From an uncultured Roseburia sp. (GTDB taxonomy: Bacteria; Bacillota; Clostridia; Lachnospirales; Lachnospiraceae), in NCBI GenBank assembly GCA_910584215.1, contig CAJTYI010000035.1, forward strand, positions 1-28,388: a stretch of DNA of 28,388 bases, in the 5' to 3' direction. The notes under the pieces were generated by a model. It saw nothing but the letters and a program-made list of their open reading frames with translations, ran no database searches and was not told the origin of the DNA. Below are positions 9,474 through 18,222 of the stretch, one piece after another. A program made the translations under genes and the position numbers. How positions within the stretch are numbered: position 1 is the stretch's first letter; every line of letters begins with the position of its first letter.

Positions 9474-10028
9474 TTATTTTATCAGCGCAAAAAATGTTGT
9501 CTGCAGGTTTTCCTGTTCTGCAAAAACACCGCGGCTGACATAAGTGACGGTTTTACTGCCAGGTTTTTTGACGCCCCGCATCGTCATACACATATGTTCC
9601 GCCTCCACCATAACCATAACCCCCTGCGGTTTTAAATATTCCATCAGCGCATCGGCAATCTGCGCCGTCATGCGTTCCTGCAACTGTGGGCGCTTCGCGT
9701 ACACTTCCACCGTGCGCGCAAGTTTGCTAAGCCCCACTACCCTGCCATTCGGAATATAGGCAATATGCGCTCTCCCGTAAAACGGCATAAAATGGTGTTC
9801 GCAGGTGGAGTAAAAGCAGATATCTTTCTCCAATACCATCGCATTGTCCGCCACGGCAAATGTCTTAGACAACGGCTCTGCGGCATCCGAATCCATCCCC
9901 GCAAAGATCTCCTCATACATGCGGGCGATGCGCTCCGGCGTCTCCAAAAGGCCTTCTCTGCCGCCATCCTCCCCGATTCCCTCAATGATTAAGCGCACGC
10001 CCTCTTTGATTTTTTCAATGTCCATCAT
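9474..10028 (-). CDS. folE: GTP cyclohydrolase I
   Basis: This enzyme opens and rearranges GTP to 7,8-dihydroneopterin triphosphate, the first step of folate synthesis. The 184-residue product has the zinc ligands C76 and H79 in STCEHHFMPF and C147 in AEHMCMTMRGV, plus the conserved RPQLQERMT and KPGSKTVTYVSRG segments. The start overlaps the end of folC by 14 bases; two consecutive ATG codons (10028 and 10025) are possible. The overlap suggests translational coupling. No folA or pab genes are present in the window, and the phosphatase step after FolE is not encoded nearby. Confidence 0.97.
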   Translation of the reverse strand: MMDIEKIKEGVRLIIEGIGEDGGREGLLETPERIARMYEEIFAGMDSDAAEPLSKTFAVADNAMVLEKDICFYSTCEHHFMPFYGRAHIAYIPNGRVVGLSKLARTVEVYAKRPQLQERMTAQIADALMEYLKPQGVMVMVEAEHMCMTMRGVKKPGSKTVTYVSRGVFAEQENLQTTFFALIK

Positions 10029-11454
10029 TTCTGTCCACCTCGCCGGCCCGTAATTTCCCAGGCATCGTTTCTGTCACGCAGGCTTTCACCTCTGCCAGAT
10101 AGGATAGCGAACCCCATGCCACAATCACATCTTTTGCGCCGCTGCCCAAAAGAGACTGTTCCACCGCCTTTTGCACCGTTTCACAGTCCGTCACCGCACA
10201 CTCTTTTTCCCGCCCCAAGGTGCGCAAGATCTCTCTGACCTCACCAGACAGCATATGTCCGGATAACGCACGCCCGTTTTTGGGCGTCACGGTATAGACG
10301 CGCCCGGCCAGCGGCAGCAGAAGCTTGAGCATATTCTCACGTTCTTTATCCTGTAACACTCCTATTATATAAGTTATCCTTCTGTTTGTAAAACAATTTT
10401 CCAGTGATTCCTTTAATTTTTCAGCCGCATCATAATTGTGCGCCCCGTCAATCACAAAAAAAGGCCGCTCTCTGATTAATTCATATCTCCCTGGCCAGCG
10501 CGCCTTCGCAAAACCACGCCGGATTGTCTCTATGGGGATACACAGCACCCGGCGCAAAACGGTGAGCGCCAGCAGAGAATTTTCCATTTGATAACTTCCA
10601 GTCATATGCAGGGTGAGGAAAACCGTTGTCTCCCCGGCCGCAGACAGACCCATGCCACCGTCCGGCTCTGCCCCCTGTACTTGCCGAAACGATCGGGACG
10701 GCTCTTCCCGGTAGACGTAACTTAGCCGGTCCATACTCTGCGCTGCCAATGTGCAGCGGTCTGCCCGCGCCACAAAAAGCTGTGCTCCCATCTCATCAGC
10801 CGCATGTTTGATCACTTCCATCACTTCCGGTTTTTGCTCCGCGGTCACAACCGGACAGCCTGGTTTGATGATACCTGCCTTTTCCTGTGCGATCTCCCGC
10901 TGCGTTTCCCCCAGATACTGCATGTGATCCATGCCAATCGAGGTAATCACGCTGCAAAGCGGACGCGTGATTAGATTGGTGGCATCCAATCTGCCCCCCA
11001 TGCCCGTCTCCAGCAAAACATAATCGCAGTTCTGCTGAAAAAACCACAAAAACGCGACGGCCGTATCCACCTCAAAGGCGGTAGGCTGCGGCAGCCCCTT
11101 AGAAACCAGAATGTCACAAGCCGTGCGGGCCTGTGACAAAACACTGACATATTCTTCTTCCGTGATCGAAACGCCGTTTACCTGCCAGACTTCAAGCGGG
11201 GAAAATACCGCGGGGGACGTAAATCTTCCCACCTGATACCCCGCCTCCATGAGCGCAGCGCCAAGGAACGCACCGACAGAACCTTTGCCGTTTGTGCCGG
11301 CCAGATGCAGGATTGTAAGTTTTTCCTGCACGTTTGACAACTCCCGCATCAGATTTCGGATACTGTCAAGACCTGGCACAATGCCCGCTTTGCTGATTGT
11401 CTCCATATAATTCTTGGCTCCCGCATAAGACAAGTGATCAAACTTTTCCGCCAA
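10015..11454 (-). CDS. folC: Dihydrofolate synthase / folylpolyglutamate synthase
   Basis: This Mur-ligase-type ATPase adds glutamate to dihydropteroate and further glutamates to folates. Visible motifs are the P-loop LAGTNGKGSVGAFL, LETGMGGRLDATN, SIGMDHMQYLG with the metal-binding His, QEKAGIIKPG, and FFVIDGAHNYDAA in the C-terminal domain. A TTG at 11454 was chosen because GGAGG lies exactly 7 bases upstream; a GTG at 11472 would add six residues but has a weaker ribosome binding site. Between the ATP-binding and C-terminal domains is a segment (about residues 235-270 counted from 11472) with many Gly, Ser and Glu that looks like a variable insertion. It lies 61 bases after the topoisomerase A gene and overlaps folE. 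Confidence 0.95.
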   Translation of the reverse strand: MAEKFDHLSYAGAKNYMETISKAGIVPGLDSIRNLMRELSNVQEKLTILHLAGTNGKGSVGAFLGAALMEAGYQVGRFTSPAVFSPLEVWQVNGVSITEEEYVSVLSQARTACDILVSKGLPQPTAFEVDTAVAFLWFFQQNCDYVLLETGMGGRLDATNLITRPLCSVITSIGMDHMQYLGETQREIAQEKAGIIKPGCPVVTAEQKPEVMEVIKHAADEMGAQLFVARADRCTLAAQSMDRLSYVYREEPSRSFRQVQGAEPDGGMGLSAAGETTVFLTLHMTGSYQMENSLLALTVLRRVLCIPIETIRRGFAKARWPGRYELIRERPFFVIDGAHNYDAAEKLKESLENCFTNRRITYIIGVLQDKERENMLKLLLPLAGRVYTVTPKNGRALSGHMLSGEVREILRTLGREKECAVTDCETVQKAVEQSLLGSGAKDVIVAWGSLSYLAEVKACVTETMPGKLRAGEVDRNDGH

Positions 11455-11515
11455 AACTGTGCCTCCATCCACTGCTTACTCTTTCACATTTTCTTCCAGT
11501 TTCTCTGCATACCTT

Positions 11516-13753
11516 TTACTTCTTCGTTCCTTTGGTGTCCCGGTTCCCAACGCGCATATTGGACAACTCCGTCTCTTTTTGGCGCAGCTCAATCACATAT
11601 CTTTGCCCTTCCGGCAAAAGATGGATTTGTCGCAATTGATCTCCGGCGCCTAGCTTCATGCCCCTGACACCCACCGCCGTTTTCTTTTTTTCCGGCACGG
11701 TGTCCACGCCGATTCTTAAAAAGAAATCCTTCTCGGACTGCATGACGATCGTCTCACTGCCTTCGATGGGAGTCACCAGAAGCACTTCGTCGCCGTCCGC
11801 AAGCTTTGTGGCCGCGGTCGTCTTTTTCGAGACCAGAAACTCCTTCCCGTCCACAGCCTTTAACATAGCCCCCCTCGTGCCAAACAACAGCTTTTGGCTG
11901 CTAAGCGCGCAAAGATTGGTAATATAGACAAAATTCTCCCCGCCGCTGTTATAGTTGCTGACGTTATCGATCGGCGTACCTTTGTCGCGGAATTTGCCAA
12001 ACGGCAGATCGGAGAGTTTTAGCAGATGCATCTGTCCCCGGTTGGTAAATATACAAATCTTATCCGTATTGCGGCAGGTAATCACACAACGGTTTTCCGC
12101 GTCCGCCGCCTCCTTATTTCTCTCGTAGGCAGCAACGTCGATGGTCTTGGCATAGCCGAAACGATCCATCAGAAAGACGATATCCATCTCCTCTGGCTTT
12201 TCCTCCACCACAACGGCGGCCTCCAAATTATCGACCACCGTCCGCCTTGGCCTTGCATATTCCTTTTTGTAGCGTTGTAGCTCCTTGATAATGGTCTTGG
12301 CCATCACGCCGCGGCTGCCCAATATAGCCTCATATTCCGCGATATTGGCAAGCGTCTTTTCGTGGTCTTTCATCAACGCCTCGATCTCAAGGCCGATCAG
12401 CTTATAGAGACGCATCTCTAAGATCGCGTCCGCCTGCCGCTCGGTAAAACGAAGCCTGGCAGCATTTTTTTCTGCCTGCCTGGTTTTAAATGTAATATTG
12501 GCAGTAACGCCGCCGGTCAGACATGCTTTCGCATCCTTGACGTTCTTGCTGCCCCGCAAAATCTCAATGATGAGGTCGATCACGTCGCAGGCGGCGATTA
12601 AGCCCTCCTGAATCTCTTTTTTGTCTAATTCCCTGGACAATAAGGTCTGATATTTCCGGGTGGCAAGCTCATACTGAAACGCCACATGATGGCGTATCAT
12701 CGGGACGATACCCATCGTCTCCGGCCTGCCGTCTGCGACCGCGAGCATATTGACACCAAACGTGTCCTCAAGCTTTGTCTTTTTATAGAGCAGATTTATC
12801 ATGTGGCCGGCATCTGCCCCCTTGCGCAGCTCAATGACGATGCGTATCCCCTCTTTGGAGGACTGGTTGGTGATATCTACAATGTCATTTGTCTTTTTCG
12901 TCTCCACCAGGCTGTATACGTCGTTTAAAAACTTGCCAATATTGGCGCCGATCATGGTATAAGGAATCTCAGTGATGACGATGCGCTCTCTACCGCCTTT
13001 CATCGGCTCAATCTCGACTTTGCCGCGGACTTTGATCTTGCCGCTCCCGGTCGCATAGATCGCCTTTAACTCATCCTTGTTGGCTACCAGACCGCCGGTC
13101 GGAAAGTCAGGCCCCGGTATATAAGCCATCATCTGTTCCGTGTTTATGTCGGGGTTTTTCATGTAGGCGATGACGCCGTCTATTACCTCGCCCAGATTGT
13201 GGGGCGGGATATTGGTCGTCATTCCTACTGCGATACCCTCGGCGCCGTTGACCAACAAATTCGGCACTTTCACCGGCAGCACCACAGGCTCTTTCTCCGT
13301 CTCGTCAAAGTTTGGCACAAAGTCGACCACATTTTTGTCTAAGTCCGCCAGATAGGCCTCCTGCGTGATCTTATGCAGCCTCGCCTCGGTGTAGCGCATA
13401 GCGGCGGCTCCGTCGCCCTCGATTGAGCCAAAATTGCCGTGACCGTCCACCAGCGGCATCCCCATTTTAAAATCCTGCGCCATCACCACGAGCGCGCCGT
13501 AAATGGAACTGTCTCCGTGGGGATGGTACTTACCCATGGTATCGCCCACGATACGCGCGCTCTTTCTGTAAGGCTTGTCATAGCGGATTCCCAGCTCGTA
13601 CATATCATAGAGCGTGCGGCGCTGCACCGGCTTTAGCCCGTCCCGCACGTCAGGGAGGGCGCGGGCGATAATGACGCTCATCGCATAATCAATAAAAGAT
13701 TTTTGCATCAGCTCCGAATACTCGGTGCGGATGATCTGTTCTTCCTGTCTCAT
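11516..13753 (-). CDS. parC: Type IIA topoisomerase subunit A (ParC-like)
   Basis: This 745-residue DNA-cleaving subunit pairs with the B subunit encoded just upstream. The 5Y-CAP domain contains the catalytic Tyr121 in AAAMRYTEARL. The C-terminal part has beta-propeller blades (for example the segment around NRGQMHLLKLSDLP) but I see no clear GyrA box (QRRGGxG); the corresponding place reads KFRDKGTPIDNV. This favours topoisomerase IV-like over gyrase, although a divergent gyrase cannot be excluded. The quinolone pocket reads HPHGDSSIYG: the helix serine is kept (S82), but the usual Asp or Glu four residues on is Gly86. The ATG at 13753 has GAGGAG 6 bases upstream and lies 12 bases after parE. 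Confidence 0.9.
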   Translation of the reverse strand: MRQEEQIIRTEYSELMQKSFIDYAMSVIIARALPDVRDGLKPVQRRTLYDMYELGIRYDKPYRKSARIVGDTMGKYHPHGDSSIYGALVVMAQDFKMGMPLVDGHGNFGSIEGDGAAAMRYTEARLHKITQEAYLADLDKNVVDFVPNFDETEKEPVVLPVKVPNLLVNGAEGIAVGMTTNIPPHNLGEVIDGVIAYMKNPDINTEQMMAYIPGPDFPTGGLVANKDELKAIYATGSGKIKVRGKVEIEPMKGGRERIVITEIPYTMIGANIGKFLNDVYSLVETKKTNDIVDITNQSSKEGIRIVIELRKGADAGHMINLLYKKTKLEDTFGVNMLAVADGRPETMGIVPMIRHHVAFQYELATRKYQTLLSRELDKKEIQEGLIAACDVIDLIIEILRGSKNVKDAKACLTGGVTANITFKTRQAEKNAARLRFTERQADAILEMRLYKLIGLEIEALMKDHEKTLANIAEYEAILGSRGVMAKTIIKELQRYKKEYARPRRTVVDNLEAAVVVEEKPEEMDIVFLMDRFGYAKTIDVAAYERNKEAADAENRCVITCRNTDKICIFTNRGQMHLLKLSDLPFGKFRDKGTPIDNVSNYNSGGENFVYITNLCALSSQKLLFGTRGAMLKAVDGKEFLVSKKTTAATKLADGDEVLLVTPIEGSETIVMQSEKDFFLRIGVDTVPEKKKTAVGVRGMKLGAGDQLRQIHLLPEGQRYVIELRQKETELSNMRVGNRDTKGTKK

Positions 13754-13765
13754 CTACGGCTCCTC

Positions 13766-15688
13766 CTAAGCGTCGATCTCGGCATCCTGCGCGTGCTGGT
13801 AGATAAACGTCCGGCGCGGAGGCACATCATTGCCCATCAAAAGTTCCGTCACCTGGGATGCCATACGTCCATCTTCAATTTCTACCTTTTTGAGCATGCG
13901 CGTCTTAGGGTCCAGTGTCGTCTCCCAAAGCTGCTCTGCGTCCATCTCCCCCAGACCTTTGTAGCGCTGTAAAGTAAAACTGCCCTTGTGCGTTTTTCTG
14001 TACCGCTCTAAGGCGGCATCATCATAGAGATACTCCTCTTCCCCTCTGGACGGAATCGCCTTGTAGAGCGGCGGCATGGCGACATACACATGGCCCTCGT
14101 AGATCAGTTCCGGCATAAAACGGTAAAACAAAGTCAAAAGGAGCGTGGAAATATGCGCGCCGTCCACATCGGCATCCGCCATAATAATAATTTTGTCGTA
14201 GCGCAGTTTTGTGATGTCAAAATCATTGCCGAACCCTTCAGAAAAACCGCAGCCAAACGCGTTGATCATGGTCTTGATCTCGGCGTTGGCCAGTACTTTA
14301 TCGATGCTCGCCTTTTCCACGTTCAATATCTTGCCGCGGATTGGCAATATCGCCTGAAAGCTGCGGTCTCTGGCCGTCTTGGCAGAACCGCCCGCGGAAT
14401 CCCCCTCCACGATAAAAATTTCGCAGACGGACGCGTCTCTGCTCTCGCAGTTTGCCAGCTTTCCGTTGGAATCAAAAGAGAATTTTTGCTTTGTGAGAAG
14501 ATTCGTCTTTGCTTTCTCCTCGGTCTTTCTGATTTTAGCCGCTTTCTCCGCACAGGAAATTACGGTTTTTAAGATTTCCAGATTTTTATCGAAATATAAC
14601 TGAATCTCATCTCCGGTCACCTTCGCCGTCGCCCGCGAGGCATCCTGATTGTCGAGCTTCGTCTTTGTCTGTCCCTCAAAGCGCGGCGCGGGATGTTTGA
14701 TCGAAACCACCGCCGTCATACCGTTTCTCACATCGGCCCCGGTAAAATTGGCGTCTTTTTCCTTTAAGATTCCCAGCTCCCTGGCATAGGAATTGATAAC
14801 ACTCGTGAACACCGTCTTAAAACCTGTGATGTGCGTCCCGCCCTCCGCGTTGAATATATTGTTACAAAAACCTAAGATATTCTCGTGAAATTCATTGGTA
14901 TATTGAAACGCCGCCTCCACAGTGATGCCTTCGCTCTCGCCCCGAAAATAGACGACTTCATGCAACGCCTCGTTCTTGCGGTTGATATCCTCCACAAACC
15001 CGCGTATCCCATCCTCCTCGTGATACTCGATATGCTCGGTCTCCTCGCCGCGACGGTCTTCGTAGATAATGGTCAGCTGCGGATTCAAATACGCCGTCTC
15101 ATGCATCCGGCTCTTGACCTCATCCCCCTTAAATCTCGTCTTCTCAAAAATTTCAGGGTCGGGCAGAAACCGCACCTTCGTCCCGGTTTTTCTTGTCTTT
15201 GCAACCTTTGGCAATAAGCCGTCTTCCAGCTCCACAACCGGATTACCGCGCTCATAGCGGTCATGATGCACATGTCCTTCCCTGCTGATCTCGACATCCA
15301 TCCAAACGGACAGGGCATTTACCACTGAGGAGCCGACACCGTGCAGCCCGCCGCTGGTCTTGTAGGAAGAATCGTCAAATTTACCGCCCGCATGCAGCGT
15401 CGTATACACAAGGCGCGCAGCGGACACGCCTTTGGCATGCATCCCTACCGGGACACCGCGCCCGTTATCTTCCACGGTGCAGGAACCGTCGGCCTCGAGT
15501 GTAACCCGTATCGTATCGCACGCGCCGGCTAGATGTTCATCGACCGCATTGTCGACGATCTCATAGATCAGATGATTTAATCCTTTGCGCGACACGCTCC
15601 CGATATACATACCCGGGCGCTTGCGCACCGCCTCAAGTCCCTCCAAAACCGCTATGCTGTCTGCATCATAAGATGCTGCCTTTCCCAT
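13766..15688 (-). CDS. parE: Type IIA topoisomerase subunit B (ParE-like)
   Basis: This 640-residue subunit binds and hydrolyses ATP to drive strand passage. The GHKL ATPase domain shows the catalytic Glu43 and Asn47 in YEIVDNAVDEH, Asp74 in EDNGRGVP, and the ATP lid TSGGLHGVGSSVVNALS. The TOPRIM domain follows with EGDSAGGSAK and DADVDGAHI, and PIRGKILNVEKA is present. Its length fits ParE and short GyrB proteins. The start has AGGA about 12 bases upstream and the gene follows the CdaR-like regulator by 44 bases, so co-transcription is likely. Being away from dnaA/recF, it is probably a second copy (topoisomerase IV) rather than the main gyrase, which I cannot confirm from this window. Confidence 0.92.
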   Translation of the reverse strand: MGKAASYDADSIAVLEGLEAVRKRPGMYIGSVSRKGLNHLIYEIVDNAVDEHLAGACDTIRVTLEADGSCTVEDNGRGVPVGMHAKGVSAARLVYTTLHAGGKFDDSSYKTSGGLHGVGSSVVNALSVWMDVEISREGHVHHDRYERGNPVVELEDGLLPKVAKTRKTGTKVRFLPDPEIFEKTRFKGDEVKSRMHETAYLNPQLTIIYEDRRGEETEHIEYHEEDGIRGFVEDINRKNEALHEVVYFRGESEGITVEAAFQYTNEFHENILGFCNNIFNAEGGTHITGFKTVFTSVINSYARELGILKEKDANFTGADVRNGMTAVVSIKHPAPRFEGQTKTKLDNQDASRATAKVTGDEIQLYFDKNLEILKTVISCAEKAAKIRKTEEKAKTNLLTKQKFSFDSNGKLANCESRDASVCEIFIVEGDSAGGSAKTARDRSFQAILPIRGKILNVEKASIDKVLANAEIKTMINAFGCGFSEGFGNDFDITKLRYDKIIIMADADVDGAHISTLLLTLFYRFMPELIYEGHVYVAMPPLYKAIPSRGEEEYLYDDAALERYRKTHKGSFTLQRYKGLGEMDAEQLWETTLDPKTRMLKKVEIEDGRMASQVTELLMGNDVPPRRTFIYQHAQDAEIDA

Positions 15689-15732
15689 TTTACAACCATT
15701 TCCTTTCTTTATATAATCAACGCCAGCGCCCT

Positions 15733-16815
15733 CTAGTCCTTCTCCTGGTTCTGATGTTTCATGTGCGCTAACACCATCATGGCAATCTTAAAAGTCATGG
15801 CGTCGTCAAACTTTCGTATATCAAGCCCAATCACCTTTTCCAAGCGTTCCAGCCGATACACCAGTGTGTTGCGGTGCACATAGAGCTGTCTCGCCGTCTC
15901 CGATATGTTAAGATTATTCTCCAGAAACTTCTGTATCGTAACCGTATTCTCCTCGTTAAAAACATCGGGCACCTCTTCGCCGAACACTTCGTGGATAAAC
16001 ATCTCGCACAGCGTCATCGGCAGTTGGTAGATCAGCCGCCCAATGCCCAGATAACCGTAGGCAACCGTCTCTTTTTCCGCATAGAAAATCTCCCCCACCT
16101 CCAGCGCCATTTTCGCCTCCTGGTAAGATCTGCTGATATCCTGCAAATTATTGACGCGGCTGCCGTATCCCACCCGCACGCGCATCATCAGCTCCGTGTG
16201 GATACTGTCAATAATCATATTCGCAAACTGCAAAAGAGCCTCCTGGTCCATGGCCGCGGTGTCTTTGATCACTACTATATTCTGCTCGTCCACCTCGGTC
16301 ACAAAATCCCTGGTTTTCGTGATAAACAGATTCTTGACTAACTCCATGGCCGCCGTATCTTTTTTATTTTCCAATTCAAGTACAAAGACCACGCGCTCCG
16401 CCTGCTCAATGTGCAGCTTCTGCGCCTTATTGTACATGTCAACGACTAACATATTGCCCAGCAGGATATTCTGCATAAAATTATTTCTGTCAAACTGTTC
16501 CATATACGCCAGAGCAAGATTCCTGATCTGACACACGGCCAGCCTGCCCACCATATAGGCGTCCTCACCGCCGGACTTCGTCAATAAAATATATTCCAGT
16601 TCCTCCTCGACGAACACCTTAAAAAAGTGGTATCCCGCCAGCATCTGGCTCTCCGCCATTGATGAGGCAAAGTCAACCACCGCTTTCTCCATGTCCTCCA
16701 CGATCGTTAAGGTAGCCGCCGCCAGTTTTCCCCGCTCCGAATATAGCGCCAGATCAATTTTTGATATTTCTTTGATCTCGTCAATCGCCGTCTGTAGTTT
16801 ATGACTCGATACCAT
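15733..16815 (-). CDS. CdaR/PucR-family helix-turn-helix transcriptional regulator
   Basis: This is a 360-residue cytoplasmic protein. The C-terminal 55 residues contain the PucR-type helix-turn-helix (LNISETARQLYVHRNTLVYR and following), the hallmark of the CdaR/PucR family, which regulates sugar diacid, purine or amino-acid use. Residues about 130-280 resemble the GGDEF-like middle domain of CdaR proteins (YGSRVNNLQDISRSYQEAK motif). The N-terminal domain gives no ligand hint. The ATG has GGGGGGAAA just upstream. A strong terminator for the preceding gene ends only about 18 bases before this start, so expression must come from read-through or from a promoter overlapping the terminator. It heads the run that includes the topoisomerase and folate genes. 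Confidence 0.85.
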   Translation of the reverse strand: MVSSHKLQTAIDEIKEISKIDLALYSERGKLAAATLTIVEDMEKAVVDFASSMAESQMLAGYHFFKVFVEEELEYILLTKSGGEDAYMVGRLAVCQIRNLALAYMEQFDRNNFMQNILLGNMLVVDMYNKAQKLHIEQAERVVFVLELENKKDTAAMELVKNLFITKTRDFVTEVDEQNIVVIKDTAAMDQEALLQFANMIIDSIHTELMMRVRVGYGSRVNNLQDISRSYQEAKMALEVGEIFYAEKETVAYGYLGIGRLIYQLPMTLCEMFIHEVFGEEVPDVFNEENTVTIQKFLENNLNISETARQLYVHRNTLVYRLERLEKVIGLDIRKFDDAMTFKIAMMVLAHMKHQNQEKD

Positions 16816-16832
16816 ATTTCCCCCCTATAAGG

Positions 16833-16865
16833 TAAAAAAACTGGGTGCAGCTTTTGCACCCAGTC
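16833..16865 (-). terminator. Strong rho-independent terminator after the ABC ATPase gene
   Basis: On the minus strand ACTGGGTGCA and TGCACCCAGT form a perfect 10-bp stem with a 5-base loop, followed by a run of T (16839-16834). It lies 31 bases after the ABC ATPase stop codon and directly before the ribosome binding site of the CdaR-like gene. Confidence 0.9.
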
Positions 16866-16895
16866 TTATCCAGTCTGCGTATTAATTCTAACGAA

Positions 16896-18008
16896 TTAGT
16901 TGGTAATTGTCAATTCTGTTTCTTTGTCGAATACATGAATCTTCTCAGGATCAAGCGCCAGCGTAATGCGGTCTCCAACGCGCGCCGTTGTTCTCGACTC
17001 CACCTTTGCACACATATTGGAATTAGCAACCTTAAAGTATAAGATAACCTCGGAACCGAGCAGCTCGTATCCGTTAATGTCGGCATCAAATGTACTCTCT
17101 TTGTAAGTCTCGATCTCCATCTGCGAATCGGAGATAGCTTCCGGTCTGATACCCATCACTACCGTCTTGCCGTTGTAACCGCCATCGATCATCTTCTTCG
17201 CCTTTGCGGGAGGAAGTGTAATGCTCGTTCTCTCGAAATTGAGCGTAACCTTGTCACCCTGTACCTTGCAGACAGCATCGACAAAGTTCATCTGCGGAGA
17301 ACCGATAAATCCGGCAACGAACAGGTTGTTCGGCTCATTGTATAATTTCTGCGGAGAATCTACCTGCATGATCACACCGTCTTTTAAAACGACGATACGC
17401 GTACCAAGCGTCATAGCCTCTGTCTGGTCATGGGTAACGTAAATAATCGTAGCTTTCAGTCTGTTGTGCAGTGCGGAAATCTCGGTACGCATCTGTACAC
17501 GCAGCTTAGCGTCCAAGTTGGATAACGGCTCATCCATCAGGAATACTTTCGGGTTACGCACGATCGCACGACCCATGGCAACACGCTGTCTCTGTCCGCC
17601 GGACAGCGCCTTTGGCTTTCTGTCGAGTAACTTCTCAAGGTCAAGGATCTTCGCAGCCTCTTCCACTTTCCTTTTGATCTCGTCCTTCGGAACTTTTCTA
17701 AGTTTCAATCCGAACGCCATATTGTCGAATACAGTCATATGCGGATAGAGCGCGTAATTCTGGAATACCATCGCGATATCTCTGTCCTTCGGCTCTACAT
17801 CGTTCATTAACTTGCCGTCAATCAAAAACTCACCGGAAGAAATCTCCTCAAGACCCGCAATCATACGAAGCGTCGTTGACTTACCACATCCGGAAGGACC
17901 TACGAAAATGATAAACTCCTGATCTTCTACCTCAAGATTGAAATCCTTAACGGCCTCAAAACCGTTGGGATAAACTTTACAAATGTTCTTTAATGATAAA
18001 CTTGCCAT
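16896..18008 (-). CDS. ugpC: Sugar ABC transporter ATP-binding protein (MsmX/UgpC/MalK type)
   Basis: This is the energising ATPase for carbohydrate uptake 1-type ABC importers. The 370-residue chain has Walker A GPSGCGKST (37-45), Q-loop Q83, signature LSGGQ (135-139), Walker B VFLMDE (155-160) with catalytic E160, and the switch His in YVTHDQ. The C-terminal third is the regulatory TOBE/MalK-like domain. No permease or solute-binding gene is adjacent, so it probably serves several sugar importers encoded elsewhere, as MsmX does in Bacillus subtilis. The ATG at 18008 has AGGAGG 11 bases upstream. It appears to be a single-gene transcript, with a 212-base upstream region rich in inverted repeats and a strong terminator after it. 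Confidence 0.93.
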   Translation of the reverse strand: MASLSLKNICKVYPNGFEAVKDFNLEVEDQEFIIFVGPSGCGKSTTLRMIAGLEEISSGEFLIDGKLMNDVEPKDRDIAMVFQNYALYPHMTVFDNMAFGLKLRKVPKDEIKRKVEEAAKILDLEKLLDRKPKALSGGQRQRVAMGRAIVRNPKVFLMDEPLSNLDAKLRVQMRTEISALHNRLKATIIYVTHDQTEAMTLGTRIVVLKDGVIMQVDSPQKLYNEPNNLFVAGFIGSPQMNFVDAVCKVQGDKVTLNFERTSITLPPAKAKKMIDGGYNGKTVVMGIRPEAISDSQMEIETYKESTFDADINGYELLGSEVILYFKVANSNMCAKVESRTTARVGDRITLALDPEKIHVFDKETELTITN

Positions 18009-18220
18009 TGGTATTATTACCTCCTAAGATATTAGTATTCATTGTTACTGCTTTTTATTATGATACTAAAATTTGTCCCCAATTGCCATATGTTGTCTAA
18101 CCAAATAGTCCATTGCATTTTTGTGAAAAGTCACAGTTGCCTGTCACTTTTCGTGATTTTGACGAAATACCTCAATGTTTTACGCTAAAATGACAAAAAT
18201 TTATACTTTTTTTCGTCATT
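18009..18220. promoter_or_regulatory. AT-rich control region upstream of the ABC ATPase gene
   Basis: This gap between sigH and the ATPase gene holds no gene. It contains three inverted repeats, two of which share TTTCGT (18149-18167 and around 18211) and one of which is 33 bp (18123-18155). A possible -10 box TATCAT lies at about 18060-18065 on the minus strand, but the -35 box 17 bases further upstream (TGGCAA) is poor, so I do not call a precise promoter. Confidence 0.45.
18123..18155. promoter_or_regulatory. 33-bp imperfect inverted repeat, candidate operator
   Basis: The plus strand reads GTGAAAAGTCACAG, TTGC, CTGTCACTTTTCGTG. The arms pair at nearly every position, with a central mismatch and one near the outer end. 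There is no T-run after it on either strand, so it does not look like a terminator and may be a protein-binding site about 115-145 bases upstream of the ABC ATPase start codon. Confidence 0.4.
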
Positions 18221-18222
18221 TT
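18187..18222 (-). terminator. Weak AT-rich hairpin at the end of sigH
   Basis: On the minus strand AAAATGAC, overlapping the sigH stop codon, pairs with GTCATTTT 20 bases later; inner A and T runs can extend the stem. GC content is low and there is no clear T-tract beyond the arm, so termination may be inefficient. Confidence 0.35.
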
